A DNA stretch of 64,000 nt from Methanobacteriota archaeon. GTDB taxonomy: Archaea > JAADCQ01 > Methanopyri > Methanopyrales > Methanopyraceae. Under the pieces are notes generated by a model, which made no database searches, was not told the DNA's origin, and saw nothing but the letters and a program-made list of their open reading frames with translations. The stretch is from positions 1 through 64,000 of the forward strand of contig JAMOPO010000052.1 of NCBI GenBank assembly GCA_027064425.1, read 5' to 3'. The position numbers were made by a program, and so were the translations under genes. Below are positions 42,486-52,685 of this stretch, in pieces (position 1 is the stretch's first letter; each line of letters opens with the position of its first letter).

Positions 42486-43240
42486 TCCTCGCCTTCACCG
42501 GGAAGGGCGGGACGGGGAAGACCGTCCTCGCCGCCCTCTCCGTCCTCGAGCTCACCGAGCGCGGGCCCGGCGACCTTCTAGTCATCGATGCGGACCCGGA
42601 CGCGAACATGCCGGACGCCCTGGGCGTCGAGCCCGAGACCACGCTGGGCGAGGTTCGGGAGCGGTTCAAGCGCGAGATCGAGGAGGAGCAGCTCCCGCCC
42701 GGCTTTGACAAGCAGGCGTACATGGAGTACCTCGTCATGACCGCCCTCCACGAGACCGAGGACTTCGACCTCCTCGTCATGGGCCGCTCCGAGGGTCGCG
42801 GGTGCTACTGCGCCGTCAATCACTGGCTCCGCCGGGTCATGTCCGACCTGCTCCCCGAGTACGATCTCGTGGTGATGGACTGCGAGGCCGGGCTGGAGCA
42901 CGTCAGCCGCGGCATCATCGACGGCGTCGACCTGGTCCTGATCGTGGTCGATCACTCCCGGAAGGCTCTGCGGACCGCCGCCCGGATCGTGGAGCTCATC
43001 GACGAGCTCGAGTCCGAGGTGGGCGAGGTTCGGGTCGTTGCGAACCGCGTCACGGAGAGGGAGTACCGCGTGATCCGGCGCGAGGGGGAGCGGATGGGGC
43101 TCTCCTTCCTCGGCCGGGTTCGACCGGACGAGGAGCTGGTCGAGCTGGAGCTGCGCGGTCGGCCGCTCACCGAGCTCTCCCCCGACTCCAAGGCCCGGCG
43201 CGACGTCCGGGAGATCCTCTCCCGGGCGGGGGTGGTGTAG
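42482..43240 (+). CDS. cooC: CooC-type nickel insertion ATPase (first copy)
   Basis: This 252-aa MinD/SIMIBI-class ATPase probably helps insert nickel into CODH or ACS. It has the deviant Walker A GKGGTGKT at residues 7-14, VIDADPDANMPDALG, and a C108-Y-C110 motif equivalent to the nickel-binding CxC of CooC dimers. The start TTG overlaps the cdhC stop as TTGA, and cdhD starts directly after its stop, so it is embedded in the operon between ACS and the corrinoid protein genes. Confidence 0.9.
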   Translation: MILAFTGKGGTGKTVLAALSVLELTERGPGDLLVIDADPDANMPDALGVEPETTLGEVRERFKREIEEEQLPPGFDKQAYMEYLVMTALHETEDFDLLVMGRSEGRGCYCAVNHWLRRVMSDLLPEYDLVVMDCEAGLEHVSRGIIDGVDLVLIVVDHSRKALRTAARIVELIDELESEVGEVRVVANRVTEREYRVIRREGERMGLSFLGRVRPDEELVELELRGRPLTELSPDSKARRDVREILSRAGVV

Positions 43241-44446
43241 TTGTCCGAGCGGGAGAGGGTCGACGAGCTCCTGGAGAAGCTGCTGAACCGCGTTCTCGGC
43301 GAGGGCGGGGTCGAGGAGGTCGAGCTCCGGAACGTTTCGATCGAGGTGGAGGAGCTGGAGCTGGACCTGCGCACGGTCGCTCAGGCGCTGCCCCGCGAGG
43401 TCTGGGAGCGGCTGGTCAAGCCCCGGGCGGAGGAGGCTCGGCGGGAGGTGGAGGTACCCGAGTACGAGCCTCCGGTCGAGGAGTACGAGGGGGAGGTGGC
43501 CGAGGTCCAGCTCGGGGCGACGCGCTCCGAGGGTGGCACCCGCGACCGGGTGGTCAAGCTCGGTGGCGAGCGCGCTTACTTCGTCTTCGAGGGCCCGCGA
43601 CCGAACCCGCCCGTCGTCACGTTCGACGTGTTCGACACCCCGGACGTCGGCATTCCCGGCCCCATCCGGGAGGAGCTGGGGGACGTGGTCGAGGACCCCG
43701 TGGACTGGGCTAGGACGGTCGTGAAGCGGTACGACGTGGACGTGATCACGCTCCACCTGGTGAGCACGTCCCCGAAGCTGCACGACGCGCCCGTGGAGGA
43801 GGCGATGAAGACCCTGGAGGACGTGCTCGACGCGGTGAAGGTCCCGGTCATCGTGGGCGGCTCGGGCGACCCGGAGAAGGACGTCGAGCTGTTCGTGAAG
43901 GCGGCCGAGGTGTGCGAGGGCGAGCGGGTGATGCTCTCCTCGATCAACGAGGACATGGACTTCGAGCGGGTGGTCGACGCGGCCAAGGAGTACGGGCACG
44001 TGGTCCTGACCTTCGCACCGGTCGATGTTAACATGATGAAAACCCTGAACAAGAAGGTGCTCAACCGGGGCCTCTCGAAGGAGGACGTGGTGATGGACCC
44101 GACCACGTGCGCGCTCGGCTACGGCATCGAGTACACGGTTGACGTGATGACCCGGATCCGGCTCGCCGCGCTCCGCGGTGACGAGTACCTCCAGATGCCC
44201 ATCTCGAGCGGCTCGACCAACGCGTGGGCGGCCCGAGAGGCCTGGATGAAGGAGGAGTCCTGGGGCCCGCGCGAGTACCGGGGCCCGCTCTGGGAGGCCG
44301 TGACCGCGACCACGGTCGCCCTGTGCGGCGCCGACCTCCTGATGATGTTCCACCCCTGGGCCGTCCGGGTCGTCCAAGAGGCGCTCGAGCACATGGGTCG
44401 CGAGCGGAAGGGTGGGGACGCCTACGTCACGGACTTCATCGCGTAG
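43241..44446 (+). CDS. cdhD: CODH/ACS delta subunit (corrinoid protein small subunit)
   Basis: This 401-aa TIM-barrel subunit pairs with CdhE and carries the corrinoid/methyl group between tetrahydromethanopterin and ACS. Segments VTFDVFDTPDVGIPGPIREELGD (in parts near residue 125), LVSTSPKLHDAP and VGGSGDPEKDVELFVKAAEV are typical. The C-terminal part ends with AALCGADLLMMFHP-like residues. It starts with TTG directly after the cooC stop and ends 11 bases before cdhE. Confidence 0.94.
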   Translation: MSERERVDELLEKLLNRVLGEGGVEEVELRNVSIEVEELELDLRTVAQALPREVWERLVKPRAEEARREVEVPEYEPPVEEYEGEVAEVQLGATRSEGGTRDRVVKLGGERAYFVFEGPRPNPPVVTFDVFDTPDVGIPGPIREELGDVVEDPVDWARTVVKRYDVDVITLHLVSTSPKLHDAPVEEAMKTLEDVLDAVKVPVIVGGSGDPEKDVELFVKAAEVCEGERVMLSSINEDMDFERVVDAAKEYGHVVLTFAPVDVNMMKTLNKKVLNRGLSKEDVVMDPTTCALGYGIEYTVDVMTRIRLAALRGDEYLQMPISSGSTNAWAAREAWMKEESWGPREYRGPLWEAVTATTVALCGADLLMMFHPWAVRVVQEALEHMGRERKGGDAYVTDFIA

Positions 44447-44457
44447 GGGGGCCCGGG

Positions 44458-45852
44458 ATGCCCGAGGTCAGCGCCATGGACGTGTACAAGCTCCTCCCCA
44501 AGTCCAACTGCGGGGCCTGCGGCTGCAAGACCTGCATGGAGTTCGCGACCAAGCTGGTCAACCGGGAGGCCGACCCGGAGGACTGCCCCAACCTGGACGA
44601 GGAGGCCCTGGAGAAGCTCCGCGAGCTGCTCGCCCCGCCCATCCGCGAGGTCTCCATCTGCGAGGGCGATCGGAGGGTGGTCGTCGGAGGCGACGAGGTG
44701 CTCTTCCGGCACGAGCTCTCGTACTTCAACCCGCCCCCCGTCTTCATCGCCGTCTACGACGACATGGAGGAGGACGAGCTGCGCGAGAAGGTGGAGCGCG
44801 CCCAGGAGTTCCAGGTCGAGCGAGTGGGTGAGACCCTCCGGGTGGACGGGCTCGCCGTCGTCTCCCGGACCGGGGACCCCGAGCGCTTCGCAGCGGCCGT
44901 GGAGACGGCCGTCGAGCACTCCGAGGACCTCGCGATCGCCCTCGTGTCCCAGAGCCCCGACGTGCTGGAGTCGGGGCTGGACGTGTTCGACGAGCGCCCG
45001 CTGCTCTACCCGTGCACGGAGGAGAACCGAGACGACATGATCGAGCTCGCGGCGGAGCACGAGTGCCCCCTAGGGCTTCACGCGACCGAGGTCGAGGACC
45101 TGGTGGAGCTCGCGGCTCACGCCCGCGAGCGGGTGGAGGATCTCCTGCTGGACCCGGGGACGGAGCTCGGCCCGCACGACGTGGTCGCCACGACGGACAA
45201 GCTGGCCGAGCTCCGGAAGGCCGCCATCGAGGAGGAGTTCGAGCTCCTCGGGTACCCGACGCTGGTCACGACCTTCCCGTACCGGTTCCTGGAGGATGAT
45301 CCGGTGGAGGCCGCGCGGCGCGAGTCGTACCTGGCGTCCGCGTGCGTGCTCCGCTACGCGGACGCGCTGATCATGGACACCCTCGAGCCCTGGGCGCTGC
45401 TCCCCGTCCTGACCCAGCGCCAGTGCATATACACGGACCCGCGCGAGCCGCAGGAGGTGGACCCGGGCCTCTACAAGATCGGGGACCCGGACGAGCACTC
45501 GCCCGTGCTCGTGACCACGAACTTCACCCTCACGTACCACTGCGTGGCGGACGACCTGGAGAGCGCGGACGTCGACTGCTGGCTCCTCGTGATCGACACG
45601 GGCGGGCTGGCCGTCGACGTCAGCGTGGCGGGTGGGCAGTTCAACGGGCAGGCGGTGAAGGAGGCCCTGGAGGAGTTCAACGTCGAGGAGAAGGTGAATC
45701 ACCGGGTGCTCGTGATCCCGGGCAAGGCCGCGGCGGTAAAGGGGGACGTGGAGGACGCGACCGGTTGGAAGGTCGTGATCGGCACCCAGGACTCCTCCGA
45801 GCTCCCGGAGTTCCTTGAGAAGGAGGGCCTGCTCAGGATAGAGGAGGGATAG
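44458..45852 (+). CDS. cdhE: CODH/ACS gamma subunit (corrinoid iron-sulfur protein)
   Basis: This 464-aa subunit has an N-terminal four-helix [4Fe-4S] domain with C18, C21, C26 and C43 (motif NCGACGCKTC), a central TIM barrel with AIEEEFELLGYPTLVTTFPYRF, and a C-terminal corrinoid-binding Rossmann-like domain with YKIGDPDEHSPVLVTTNFTL and AVKGDVEDATGWKVVIGTQD. The ATG at 44458 follows GGGGGGCCC. It completes the five canonical subunits of the complex. Confidence 0.95.
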   Translation: MPEVSAMDVYKLLPKSNCGACGCKTCMEFATKLVNREADPEDCPNLDEEALEKLRELLAPPIREVSICEGDRRVVVGGDEVLFRHELSYFNPPPVFIAVYDDMEEDELREKVERAQEFQVERVGETLRVDGLAVVSRTGDPERFAAAVETAVEHSEDLAIALVSQSPDVLESGLDVFDERPLLYPCTEENRDDMIELAAEHECPLGLHATEVEDLVELAAHARERVEDLLLDPGTELGPHDVVATTDKLAELRKAAIEEEFELLGYPTLVTTFPYRFLEDDPVEAARRESYLASACVLRYADALIMDTLEPWALLPVLTQRQCIYTDPREPQEVDPGLYKIGDPDEHSPVLVTTNFTLTYHCVADDLESADVDCWLLVIDTGGLAVDVSVAGGQFNGQAVKEALEEFNVEEKVNHRVLVIPGKAAAVKGDVEDATGWKVVIGTQDSSELPEFLEKEGLLRIEEG

Positions 45853-45855
45853 GCC

Positions 45856-46791
45856 GTGACCACCGTGCTGGTGACGGGCGGGGCCGGGTTCATCGGCTCG
45901 CACGTGGTGGAGGAGCTCGTCGAGCGGGACTACAACGTCGGCGTCATCGACTCGCTCGTCTCCGGGGACCTGTCCAACCTGGAGCGCGTGATCGACGAAA
46001 TTGAGTTCTGGCGGGTGGACGTCCAGGACCCGCGCGGCGTCGAGACCGTCTTCTCGGAGTTCGAGCCCGACGTCGTCGTGCACCTGGCCGCGCAGACGAA
46101 CGTCCGGTACTCCATGAGGAACCCCGTCGCCGACGCGAGCGTGAACGTGATGGGCACCCTGAACCTCGCCTCCCTCGCCTCCCGCTACGAGGTGGAGCGC
46201 TTCGTGTACGCCTCCTCGGGCGGGGCCGTGTACGGAGAGCCCCAGTACCTGCCCGTGGACGAGGAGCACCCGACCAGACCCATCTCCAGCTACGGCGCGT
46301 CCAAGCTGGCCGGCGAGCACTACGTCCGCGTGTACGCCGAGGCGGACGGCTTCGACCACGTCATCCTCCGGTACGCGAACGTCTACGGGCCGCGCCAGGA
46401 CCCGCGCGGCGAGGCGGGCGTGATCTCGATCTTCCTCCACCGGGCCGCCCGGGGCGAGCCGCTCCGGGTCTTCGGGGACGGCGAGCAGACGCGCGACTTC
46501 GTCTTCGTCCGGGACGTCGCCCGCGTGACCGCCGACGCGGTGGAGAAGGGCCGCGGCGTCTACAACATCGGCTCCGGCCGCGAGACGTCCGTGAACGAGA
46601 TCGTCGAGCTCGTCCGTAAGGTCACGGGCCGGGACGTGAAGGTCGTGTACGAGGATGCACGGGCGGGCGAGGTGCGTCGCATCTACCTGGACATCACCCG
46701 GGCCCGCAAGGAGCTCGACTTCGAGCCCGAGACGGACCTCGAGGAGGGCGTGAAGATCACCTGGGAGTGGATCAAGTCCAACGTTCCCTGA
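45856..46791 (+). CDS. NAD-dependent nucleotide-sugar epimerase/dehydratase (GalE-like)
   Basis: This 311-aa protein is a short-chain dehydrogenase-fold sugar-nucleotide enzyme. It has the NAD motif TGGAGFIGS near residue 7, HLAAQTNV, the catalytic [10 protein letters not shown] (Tyr and Lys of YxxxK-like region), and [17 protein letters not shown]. Most likely a UDP-glucose 4-epimerase-like enzyme; the substrate is not decidable. GTG at 45856 is 3 bases after cdhE, so it is co-transcribed with carbon-fixation genes although it serves glycosylation. Confidence 0.9.
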   Translation: MTTVLVTGGAGFIGSHVVEELVERDYNVGVIDSLVSGDLSNLERVIDEIEFWRVDVQDPRGVETVFSEFEPDVVVHLAAQTNVRYSMRNPVADASVNVMGTLNLASLASRYEVERFVYASSGGAVYGEPQYLPVDEEHPTRPISSYGASKLAGEHYVRVYAEADGFDHVILRYANVYGPRQDPRGEAGVISIFLHRAARGEPLRVFGDGEQTRDFVFVRDVARVTADAVEKGRGVYNIGSGRETSVNEIVELVRKVTGRDVKVVYEDARAGEVRRIYLDITRARKELDFEPETDLEEGVKITWEWIKSNVP

Positions 46792-46802
46792 GGGGATGCC
46801 TC

Positions 46803-47279
46803 GTGCCGGACACACTCGTCCTCGTGGTCGATCCGGACCGGTGCCAGGGCTGCAGCAAGTGCGTGAAGGCCTGCGAGGAGGCCCACGGGCACGCGCGCAT
46901 CTACAAGGTCTCCGAGGACGCGCCCCCGGTGACCTGCCTCCAGTGCGACGATCCACCGTGCGCCACCGCCTGTCCGATCGACGCGATCCGGGAGGAGGGC
47001 GGGGCGCTGGTTATCACCGAGGACTGCATCGGCTGCGGGCTCTGCGCCGTCGCCTGTCCCTTCGGGGCCATCGAGATCGTGAACGGACGGGCCGAGAAGT
47101 GCACCCTGTGCGTGGACGCGCCCAAGAAGGCGCCCGCGTGCGTGGAGGCCTGCGACCGGGGCGCCCTCCGCCTGCTGTCCAAGTCGGAGATCCCGCGCGA
47201 GAAGCGGGAGTGGCTCGCCTCCGAGCTGCAGCGCATCCACCGACTCCTCCCGGAGCGCGAGGGGGAGTCCACCGAGTAG
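46803..47279 (+). CDS. Four-cluster ferredoxin (CooF/HycB-like)
   Basis: This 158-aa iron-sulfur protein has four cysteine motifs: [39 protein letters not shown] and [18 protein letters not shown], the arrangement of CooF/HycB electron-transfer subunits. It could exchange electrons with CO dehydrogenase or with the Kor enzyme. The start is GTG at 46803, preceded by GAGGGGATG. It is followed 33 bases later by a second CooC gene, echoing the bacterial cooF-cooC neighbourhood. Confidence 0.85.
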   Translation: MPDTLVLVVDPDRCQGCSKCVKACEEAHGHARIYKVSEDAPPVTCLQCDDPPCATACPIDAIREEGGALVITEDCIGCGLCAVACPFGAIEIVNGRAEKCTLCVDAPKKAPACVEACDRGALRLLSKSEIPREKREWLASELQRIHRLLPEREGESTE

Positions 47280-47312
47280 CGCCCGGCAGGCGGCGCAGAG
47301 GGCGGGCGCGCC

Positions 47313-48071
47313 ATGGTCAAACTCGGGATCGTCGGCAAGGGGGGCGTGGGCAAGACCACCGTCGCCGCCACCCTCTCCAAGCTCCTGGCCGAGCGCGGGT
47401 ACGAGGTCCTCGCCGTGGACGCCGACCCCGACCCGGACCTCGCGTACTCCCTGGGACTTGACGAGTGCCCCACCCCGGTCGTTGAGCGCGACGATCTCAT
47501 CGAGGAGCGGACGGGAGCGCCGCCCGGCACGACGCTGGGCGCCGTCTTCAGGGTCAACCCGCGCGTCTCGGACCTCCCGGACCGACTGGCCGTGGAGGTT
47601 GAGCCCGGACTGCGGCTCCTGGTGGTCGGACGGGTGGAGGACGCTGGTGAGGGCTGCTTCTGCCCCGCGGCAGCGCTCGCGCGCCGCCTGATCCGCCACG
47701 TCGTCGCCGACCGGGACGAGGCGATCGTCGTGGACACGGACGCGGGGCTGGAGCACTTCGGCCGGCGGGTGCTCGAGGCGGTCGACTGGGTCGTGATCGT
47801 CTGCGAACCGTCCGTCAAGTCCTTCAAGAACGCGCGTGAGTCCGCCCGACTCGCCCGGCGGCTGGGCATCGACCGGGTAGCCCTCGTGCGGAACAAGTGG
47901 GTCGAGGGCGTGGACGGCCCGGACGTCGACGTGGACGCCTCCGTCACCATCCCCGAGTCCTCCAAGCTGAAGCGGCTCGAGCTCCAGGGTCGACCCGTGT
48001 GGGAGGACGAGACCGTCCGGGAGGCGTGCGAGGAGCTCCTTGATCGGATGCTCGAGCTCCAGCGGGGGTGA
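47313..48071 (+). CDS. cooC: CooC-type nickel insertion ATPase (second copy)
   Basis: This 252-aa ATPase has GKGGVGKT at residues 8-15, VDADPDPDLAYSLGLD and a C115-F-C117 motif matching the nickel-binding CxC of CooC. It is a paralog of the ATPase at 42482 with the same length but clearly different sequence. Its location after a CooF-like ferredoxin and ahead of the kor genes suggests that it services a nickel enzyme; possibly one copy serves the C-cluster and the other the A-cluster. Confidence 0.88.
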   Translation: MVKLGIVGKGGVGKTTVAATLSKLLAERGYEVLAVDADPDPDLAYSLGLDECPTPVVERDDLIEERTGAPPGTTLGAVFRVNPRVSDLPDRLAVEVEPGLRLLVVGRVEDAGEGCFCPAAALARRLIRHVVADRDEAIVVDTDAGLEHFGRRVLEAVDWVVIVCEPSVKSFKNARESARLARRLGIDRVALVRNKWVEGVDGPDVDVDASVTIPESSKLKRLELQGRPVWEDETVREACEELLDRMLELQRG

Positions 48072-48075
48072 ACGC

Positions 48076-48294
48076 GTGGCCGAGGAGTACACGGTAAGGA
48101 TCGACGAGAGCCTGTGCAAGGGCTGCTTCCTCTGCGTCTGGGTGTGCCCCGCGGACGCCCTCCAGGAGTCCGACCGGAGGAACGAGCGCGGCTACCGGCT
48201 GCCCGAGTACGTGGGCGGCTGCCGAGGGTGCAGGCAGTGCGAGCTGATCTGCCCCGACCTGGCCATCGAGGTGAAGGAGGGTGGAGAGGAATGA
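48076..48294 (+). CDS. korD: 2-Oxoglutarate:ferredoxin oxidoreductase, delta subunit
   Basis: This 72-aa two-cluster ferredoxin subunit has CKGCFLCVWVCP and CRGCRQCELICP. The GTG at 48076 gives MAEEYTVRID; the open frame extends upstream only into cooC2 coding. Its stop overlaps the start of korA as ATGA. It feeds electrons from ferredoxin into the Kor complex. Confidence 0.92.
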   Translation: MAEEYTVRIDESLCKGCFLCVWVCPADALQESDRRNERGYRLPEYVGGCRGCRQCELICPDLAIEVKEGGEE

Positions 48295-49412
48295 GCGAGA
48301 AGGTCGAGTTCCTGCAGGGGAACGAGGCCTGCGCGGAGGGAGCGATCGCGGCCGGATGCCGCTTCTTCGCGGGTTACCCGATCACGCCGTCCACCGAGAT
48401 CGCCGAGCGCATGAGCGAGCGGCTGCCGGAGGTCGGCGGCGTCTACGTTCAGATGGAGGACGAGATCGCCTCGCTGGCCGCCGTCATCGGCGCCTCCTGG
48501 GCCGGCGTGAAGGCCATGACGGCCACCGCCGGTCCCGGCTTCTCCCTCATGCAAGAGCACATGGGCTTCGCGGCCATGACCGAGACCCCGTGCGTGATCG
48601 TGAACGTCCAGCGCGGCGGACCGAGCACCGGCCAGCCCACCAAGGCCTCACAGTCCGACGTGATGCAGGCCCGCTGGGGCTCTCACGGTGACTACGAGAT
48701 CGTCGCGCTGTCCCCCTCCACGGTCCAAGAGATGTACGACCTCACCATCGAGTGCTTCAACTGGTCCGAGCGCCTCCGAGTCCCGGCGGTGCTCCTCGCC
48801 GACGAGGTCGTGGGGCACATGCGCGAGCGCGTCGTCCTGCGGGAGGACGTCGAGGTCGTGGACCGCGAGCTGCCGGAGGAGGGGGAGGAGATCGAGGAGC
48901 CGTTCCCACTGGAGCCGGACGACCACGTCCCGCCCATGCCCGTGTTCGGGCGCGGGCACCGCGTGCACGTCACGGGCCTGACCCACGACGAGCGCGGCTA
49001 CCCGGCCACGGACGACCCGGAGGTGCACCGCAAGCTGGTCCGCCGACTCTGCAACAAGGTCCGCAAGCGCGCCCGCGAGATCCACGAGAGTGTCGGGTAC
49101 GACTTCATCGAGCGCGAGTCCGATCTGGCCCTCGTGGCCTACGGCGGCTGCGCTCGGACCGTCCTCGAGGCGGCCGAGGAGCTCGGCGCCACGGTCTTCC
49201 GGCCCAAGGTCATCCACCCGTTCGACGCCGACCTCGTTCGAAAGCTCCTCGACGGGTACGAGGTGCTCGTCGTCGAGATGAACCTCGGCCAGTACGTCGA
49301 GATGGTCGAGCGCGCCCTGGACGCGGAGTGCGTGCACCTGCTGGGTCACCCGGGCGGCTACCCGCCCACCCCAGAGCGCGTGATCAAGGAGGCGGAGCGG
49401 ATCCAGGGGTGA
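48291..49412 (+). CDS. korA: 2-Oxoglutarate:ferredoxin oxidoreductase, alpha subunit
   Basis: This 373-aa subunit has FFAGYPITPSTEIAE near residue 24, the domain I motif of 2-oxoacid:ferredoxin oxidoreductases, EDEIASLAAVIGASWAG, and NVQRGGPSTGQPTKASQSD. Together with KorB it binds thiamine pyrophosphate and 2-oxoglutarate. The ATG at 48291, not the longer open frame, is the start because it overlaps korD by four bases and matches the family N-terminus. Confidence 0.94.
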   Translation: MSEKVEFLQGNEACAEGAIAAGCRFFAGYPITPSTEIAERMSERLPEVGGVYVQMEDEIASLAAVIGASWAGVKAMTATAGPGFSLMQEHMGFAAMTETPCVIVNVQRGGPSTGQPTKASQSDVMQARWGSHGDYEIVALSPSTVQEMYDLTIECFNWSERLRVPAVLLADEVVGHMRERVVLREDVEVVDRELPEEGEEIEEPFPLEPDDHVPPMPVFGRGHRVHVTGLTHDERGYPATDDPEVHRKLVRRLCNKVRKRAREIHESVGYDFIERESDLALVAYGGCARTVLEAAEELGATVFRPKVIHPFDADLVRKLLDGYEVLVVEMNLGQYVEMVERALDAECVHLLGHPGGYPPTPERVIKEAERIQG

Positions 49413-50224
49413 GCGCCGTGGACTGGAGGGAGCTCATCCGGTGGGAGCGAATGCCGCACATCCTCTGCCCCGGCTGCGGGAACGGGACCATCCTGAACGT
49501 CCTCGTCCGCGCCCTCGCCGAGAAGTTCGAGGAGGGCGAGCTCGACCCCGACAAGACCGTGCTCGTCTCCGGCATCGGCTGCTCCTCCCGGCTCCCCGGC
49601 TACGTGAAGCTCGACTCGCTCCACACGACCCACGGGCGACCCATCGCCTTCGCCACCGGGCTCAAGCTGGCCAACCCGGAGCTGGAGGTCATCGTCGTCA
49701 CCGGCAACGGGGACGCGGCCGCGATCGGCGGGAACCACCTGATCCACGCCGCGCGCAGGAACCTGGACATCACCGTGATCTGCTCGAACAACTACGTCTA
49801 CGGCATGACCGGCGGCCAGGCGAGCCCCACCACGCCGCAGGGCGCCAAGTCCACGACGACCCCGTACGGGAACCCGGAGCCACCCTTCGACCTCTGCGAG
49901 CTCGTCATGGGCGCCGGCGCCCCGCACGTCGAGCGGTGGACCACGGCGCACCCGCACCAGCTCAAGCAGGCCATCCACAGAGCCCTCGAGCGGGAGGGGT
50001 TCTCGTTCATCGACGTCCTCTCCCAGTGCCCCACCAACTACGGGCGCCGCAACGACATGAGGAGCCCGAGGGAGATGCTCGAGTGGCTGCGCGAGAACAC
50101 GAGCACCGAGGACGAGCCCGGGAAGATCCGGATCGGAGTCCTCCGGGACGAGGAGCGCAAGCCCTTCCACGAGCGCGTGTACGAGCTCGTGGAGGAGGTG
50201 AGCGGGGATGAAGAGGGAGGTTAG
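49409..50224 (+). CDS. korB: 2-Oxoglutarate:ferredoxin oxidoreductase, beta subunit
   Basis: This 271-aa thiamine-pyrophosphate subunit has HILCPGCGNGTILN near residue 17, GIGCSSRLPGY and the TPP motif VTGNGDAAAIGGNH. The GTG at 49409 overlaps the korA stop; a second GTG at 49418 is equally possible. Lengths and motifs fit the archaeal four-subunit enzyme that reductively carboxylates succinyl-CoA to 2-oxoglutarate. Confidence 0.94.
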   Translation: MSAVDWRELIRWERMPHILCPGCGNGTILNVLVRALAEKFEEGELDPDKTVLVSGIGCSSRLPGYVKLDSLHTTHGRPIAFATGLKLANPELEVIVVTGNGDAAAIGGNHLIHAARRNLDITVICSNNYVYGMTGGQASPTTPQGAKSTTTPYGNPEPPFDLCELVMGAGAPHVERWTTAHPHQLKQAIHRALEREGFSFIDVLSQCPTNYGRRNDMRSPREMLEWLRENTSTEDEPGKIRIGVLRDEERKPFHERVYELVEEVSGDEEGG

Positions 50225-50741
50225 GATCAGCGGCTTCGGTGGCCAGGGCATCGTCCTGGCCGGGGTCGTGCTGGGCCGGGCCGCGGCCGTGTACGAGGAG
50301 TACAACGCCGTGCAGACGCAGTCCTACGGGCCGGAGGCGCGGGGAGGCGCGTCCCGATCGGACGTGATCATCTCGGACGAGGAGATCATGTACCCGTACG
50401 TCCGGGAGCCCGACTACCTCGTCGCGATGTCCCAGGAGGCTTACGACAAGTACGCGCCCGAGGTGAAGGAGGACGGTCTCATCGTCTACGACTCGACCCT
50501 GGTCGAACCGCACCGCGACGACGACGTAGAGCACGTGGGCGTCCCCGCCACCAAGCTCGCCGAGGAGGAACTGGGCCGCCGGATCGTGGCCAACATGGTG
50601 ATCCTCGGCGCCCTGCGAGAGCTCACCGACCTCGTGTCCGAGGAAGCCCTGAAGCGCGCCGTCGAGGACGCCGTTCCGCCCGGCACGGAGGAGATCAACG
50701 TGAAGGCCGTCGAGCTGGGTGCCCGGGGTGTCCGGGAATGA
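50208..50741 (+). CDS. korC: 2-Oxoglutarate:ferredoxin oxidoreductase, gamma subunit
   Basis: This 177-aa gamma subunit has [20 protein letters not shown] near residue 7 and [19 protein letters not shown] near residue 41, both typical of the gamma domain. It overlaps korB by 17 bases and sucC by four (ATGA). It completes the Kor complex. Confidence 0.94.
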   Translation: MKREVRISGFGGQGIVLAGVVLGRAAAVYEEYNAVQTQSYGPEARGGASRSDVIISDEEIMYPYVREPDYLVAMSQEAYDKYAPEVKEDGLIVYDSTLVEPHRDDDVEHVGVPATKLAEEELGRRIVANMVILGALRELTDLVSEEALKRAVEDAVPPGTEEINVKAVELGARGVRE

Positions 50742-51814
50742 TCCGGCTGCTCGAGCACGAGGCCAAGAAGCTCCTGGCCGAAAAGGGGATCGAGGTCCCG
50801 GACGGCGACCTCGCCCGGACCCCGGAGGAGGCGGCCCGGATCGCCGAGCGCATCGACGGACCCGTGGCCGTGAAGGCGCAGGTACCCGTCGGCGCCCGGG
50901 GCAAGGCGGGCGGTATCCTGTTCGCCGACGACCCGGAGGAGGCCCGGGAGGCGGCCGAGCGGCTCCTCGGCTCCAAGGTCCGGGGCGAGGTGGTGGAGTG
51001 CGTCCTCGTGGAGGAGAAGGTGGACATTGAGGAGGAGTGGTACGTGTCGATCACCGTGGACCGGGGCGAGCGCGCCCCGGTCCTCCTGATCTCCAGGGAG
51101 GGCGGCGTGGACATCGAGGAGGTCCCGGACGAGAAGATCGCTCGGACCCACTTGGATCCGATCCTGGGCCTGCGCGGGTTCGAGGCGCGGCGGACCGCGC
51201 TCGAGGCCGGGATCCCGCGGCGGTATGCCCGGGAGGTGGAGGAGGTCGCCCTGGCCCTGTACGACGTGTTCGACGAGTACGATGCCCACCTGGTCGAGAT
51301 CAACCCGCTGGTCCTGACCAAGGACGACGAACTCGTCGCCGTCGACGCGGTCGTGAACCTGGACGAAGACGCGGCGCGCATCCGCCACCCGGAGTTCGTC
51401 GACGAGGGCGAGGACTTCCCCTTCGTGAAGCTGGGCGGCAACGTCGGCATCATCGCGAACGGGGCCGGGCTCACCATGGCCACCATCGACCTGGTCCGGG
51501 ACCTCGGCGGTGAGCCCGCCAACTTCCTCGACGTGGGCGGCGGTGCGGACCCCGCCCTGATCAAGCGGGCCATACTCAAGGTCGCCAGCCTGGACGTGGA
51601 CGTCATCCTCCTGAACATCTTCGGCGGGATCACCCGCTGCGACGAGGTCGCGAAGGGCATCGTCTCCGTCCTGGACGAGATCGACGTGCCGCTGGTCGTC
51701 CGCCTGGTGGGCACGAACGAGGAGGAGGGCCAGCGCATCCTCCGCGAGCACGGGATCGAGGCCTTCACCGACCTTGAGGAGGCCGTGAAGAAGGCCGTCG
51801 AGCTCTCGGGGTGA
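50738..51814 (+). CDS. sucC: Succinyl-CoA synthetase beta subunit
   Basis: This 358-aa ATP-grasp subunit activates succinate with Co[17 protein letters not shown] near residue 46, [36 protein letters not shown] and [17 protein letters not shown] are diagnostic. Directly coupled to kor genes, it likely makes succinyl-CoA as the Kor substrate in a reductive partial citric acid cycle. Confidence 0.95.
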   Translation: MIRLLEHEAKKLLAEKGIEVPDGDLARTPEEAARIAERIDGPVAVKAQVPVGARGKAGGILFADDPEEAREAAERLLGSKVRGEVVECVLVEEKVDIEEEWYVSITVDRGERAPVLLISREGGVDIEEVPDEKIARTHLDPILGLRGFEARRTALEAGIPRRYAREVEEVALALYDVFDEYDAHLVEINPLVLTKDDELVAVDAVVNLDEDAARIRHPEFVDEGEDFPFVKLGGNVGIIANGAGLTMATIDLVRDLGGEPANFLDVGGGADPALIKRAILKVASLDVDVILLNIFGGITRCDEVAKGIVSVLDEIDVPLVVRLVGTNEEEGQRILREHGIEAFTDLEEAVKKAVELSG

Positions 51815-51821
51815 GTCTCCC

Positions 51822-52684
<863 letters not shown>

Positions 52685-52685
<1 letters not shown>

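Noticed and set aside
42578-44392. 604-codon minus-strand frame opposite cooC and cdhD
   Set aside because: Shadow of two well-supported genes; His/Leu/Asp-rich without family features.
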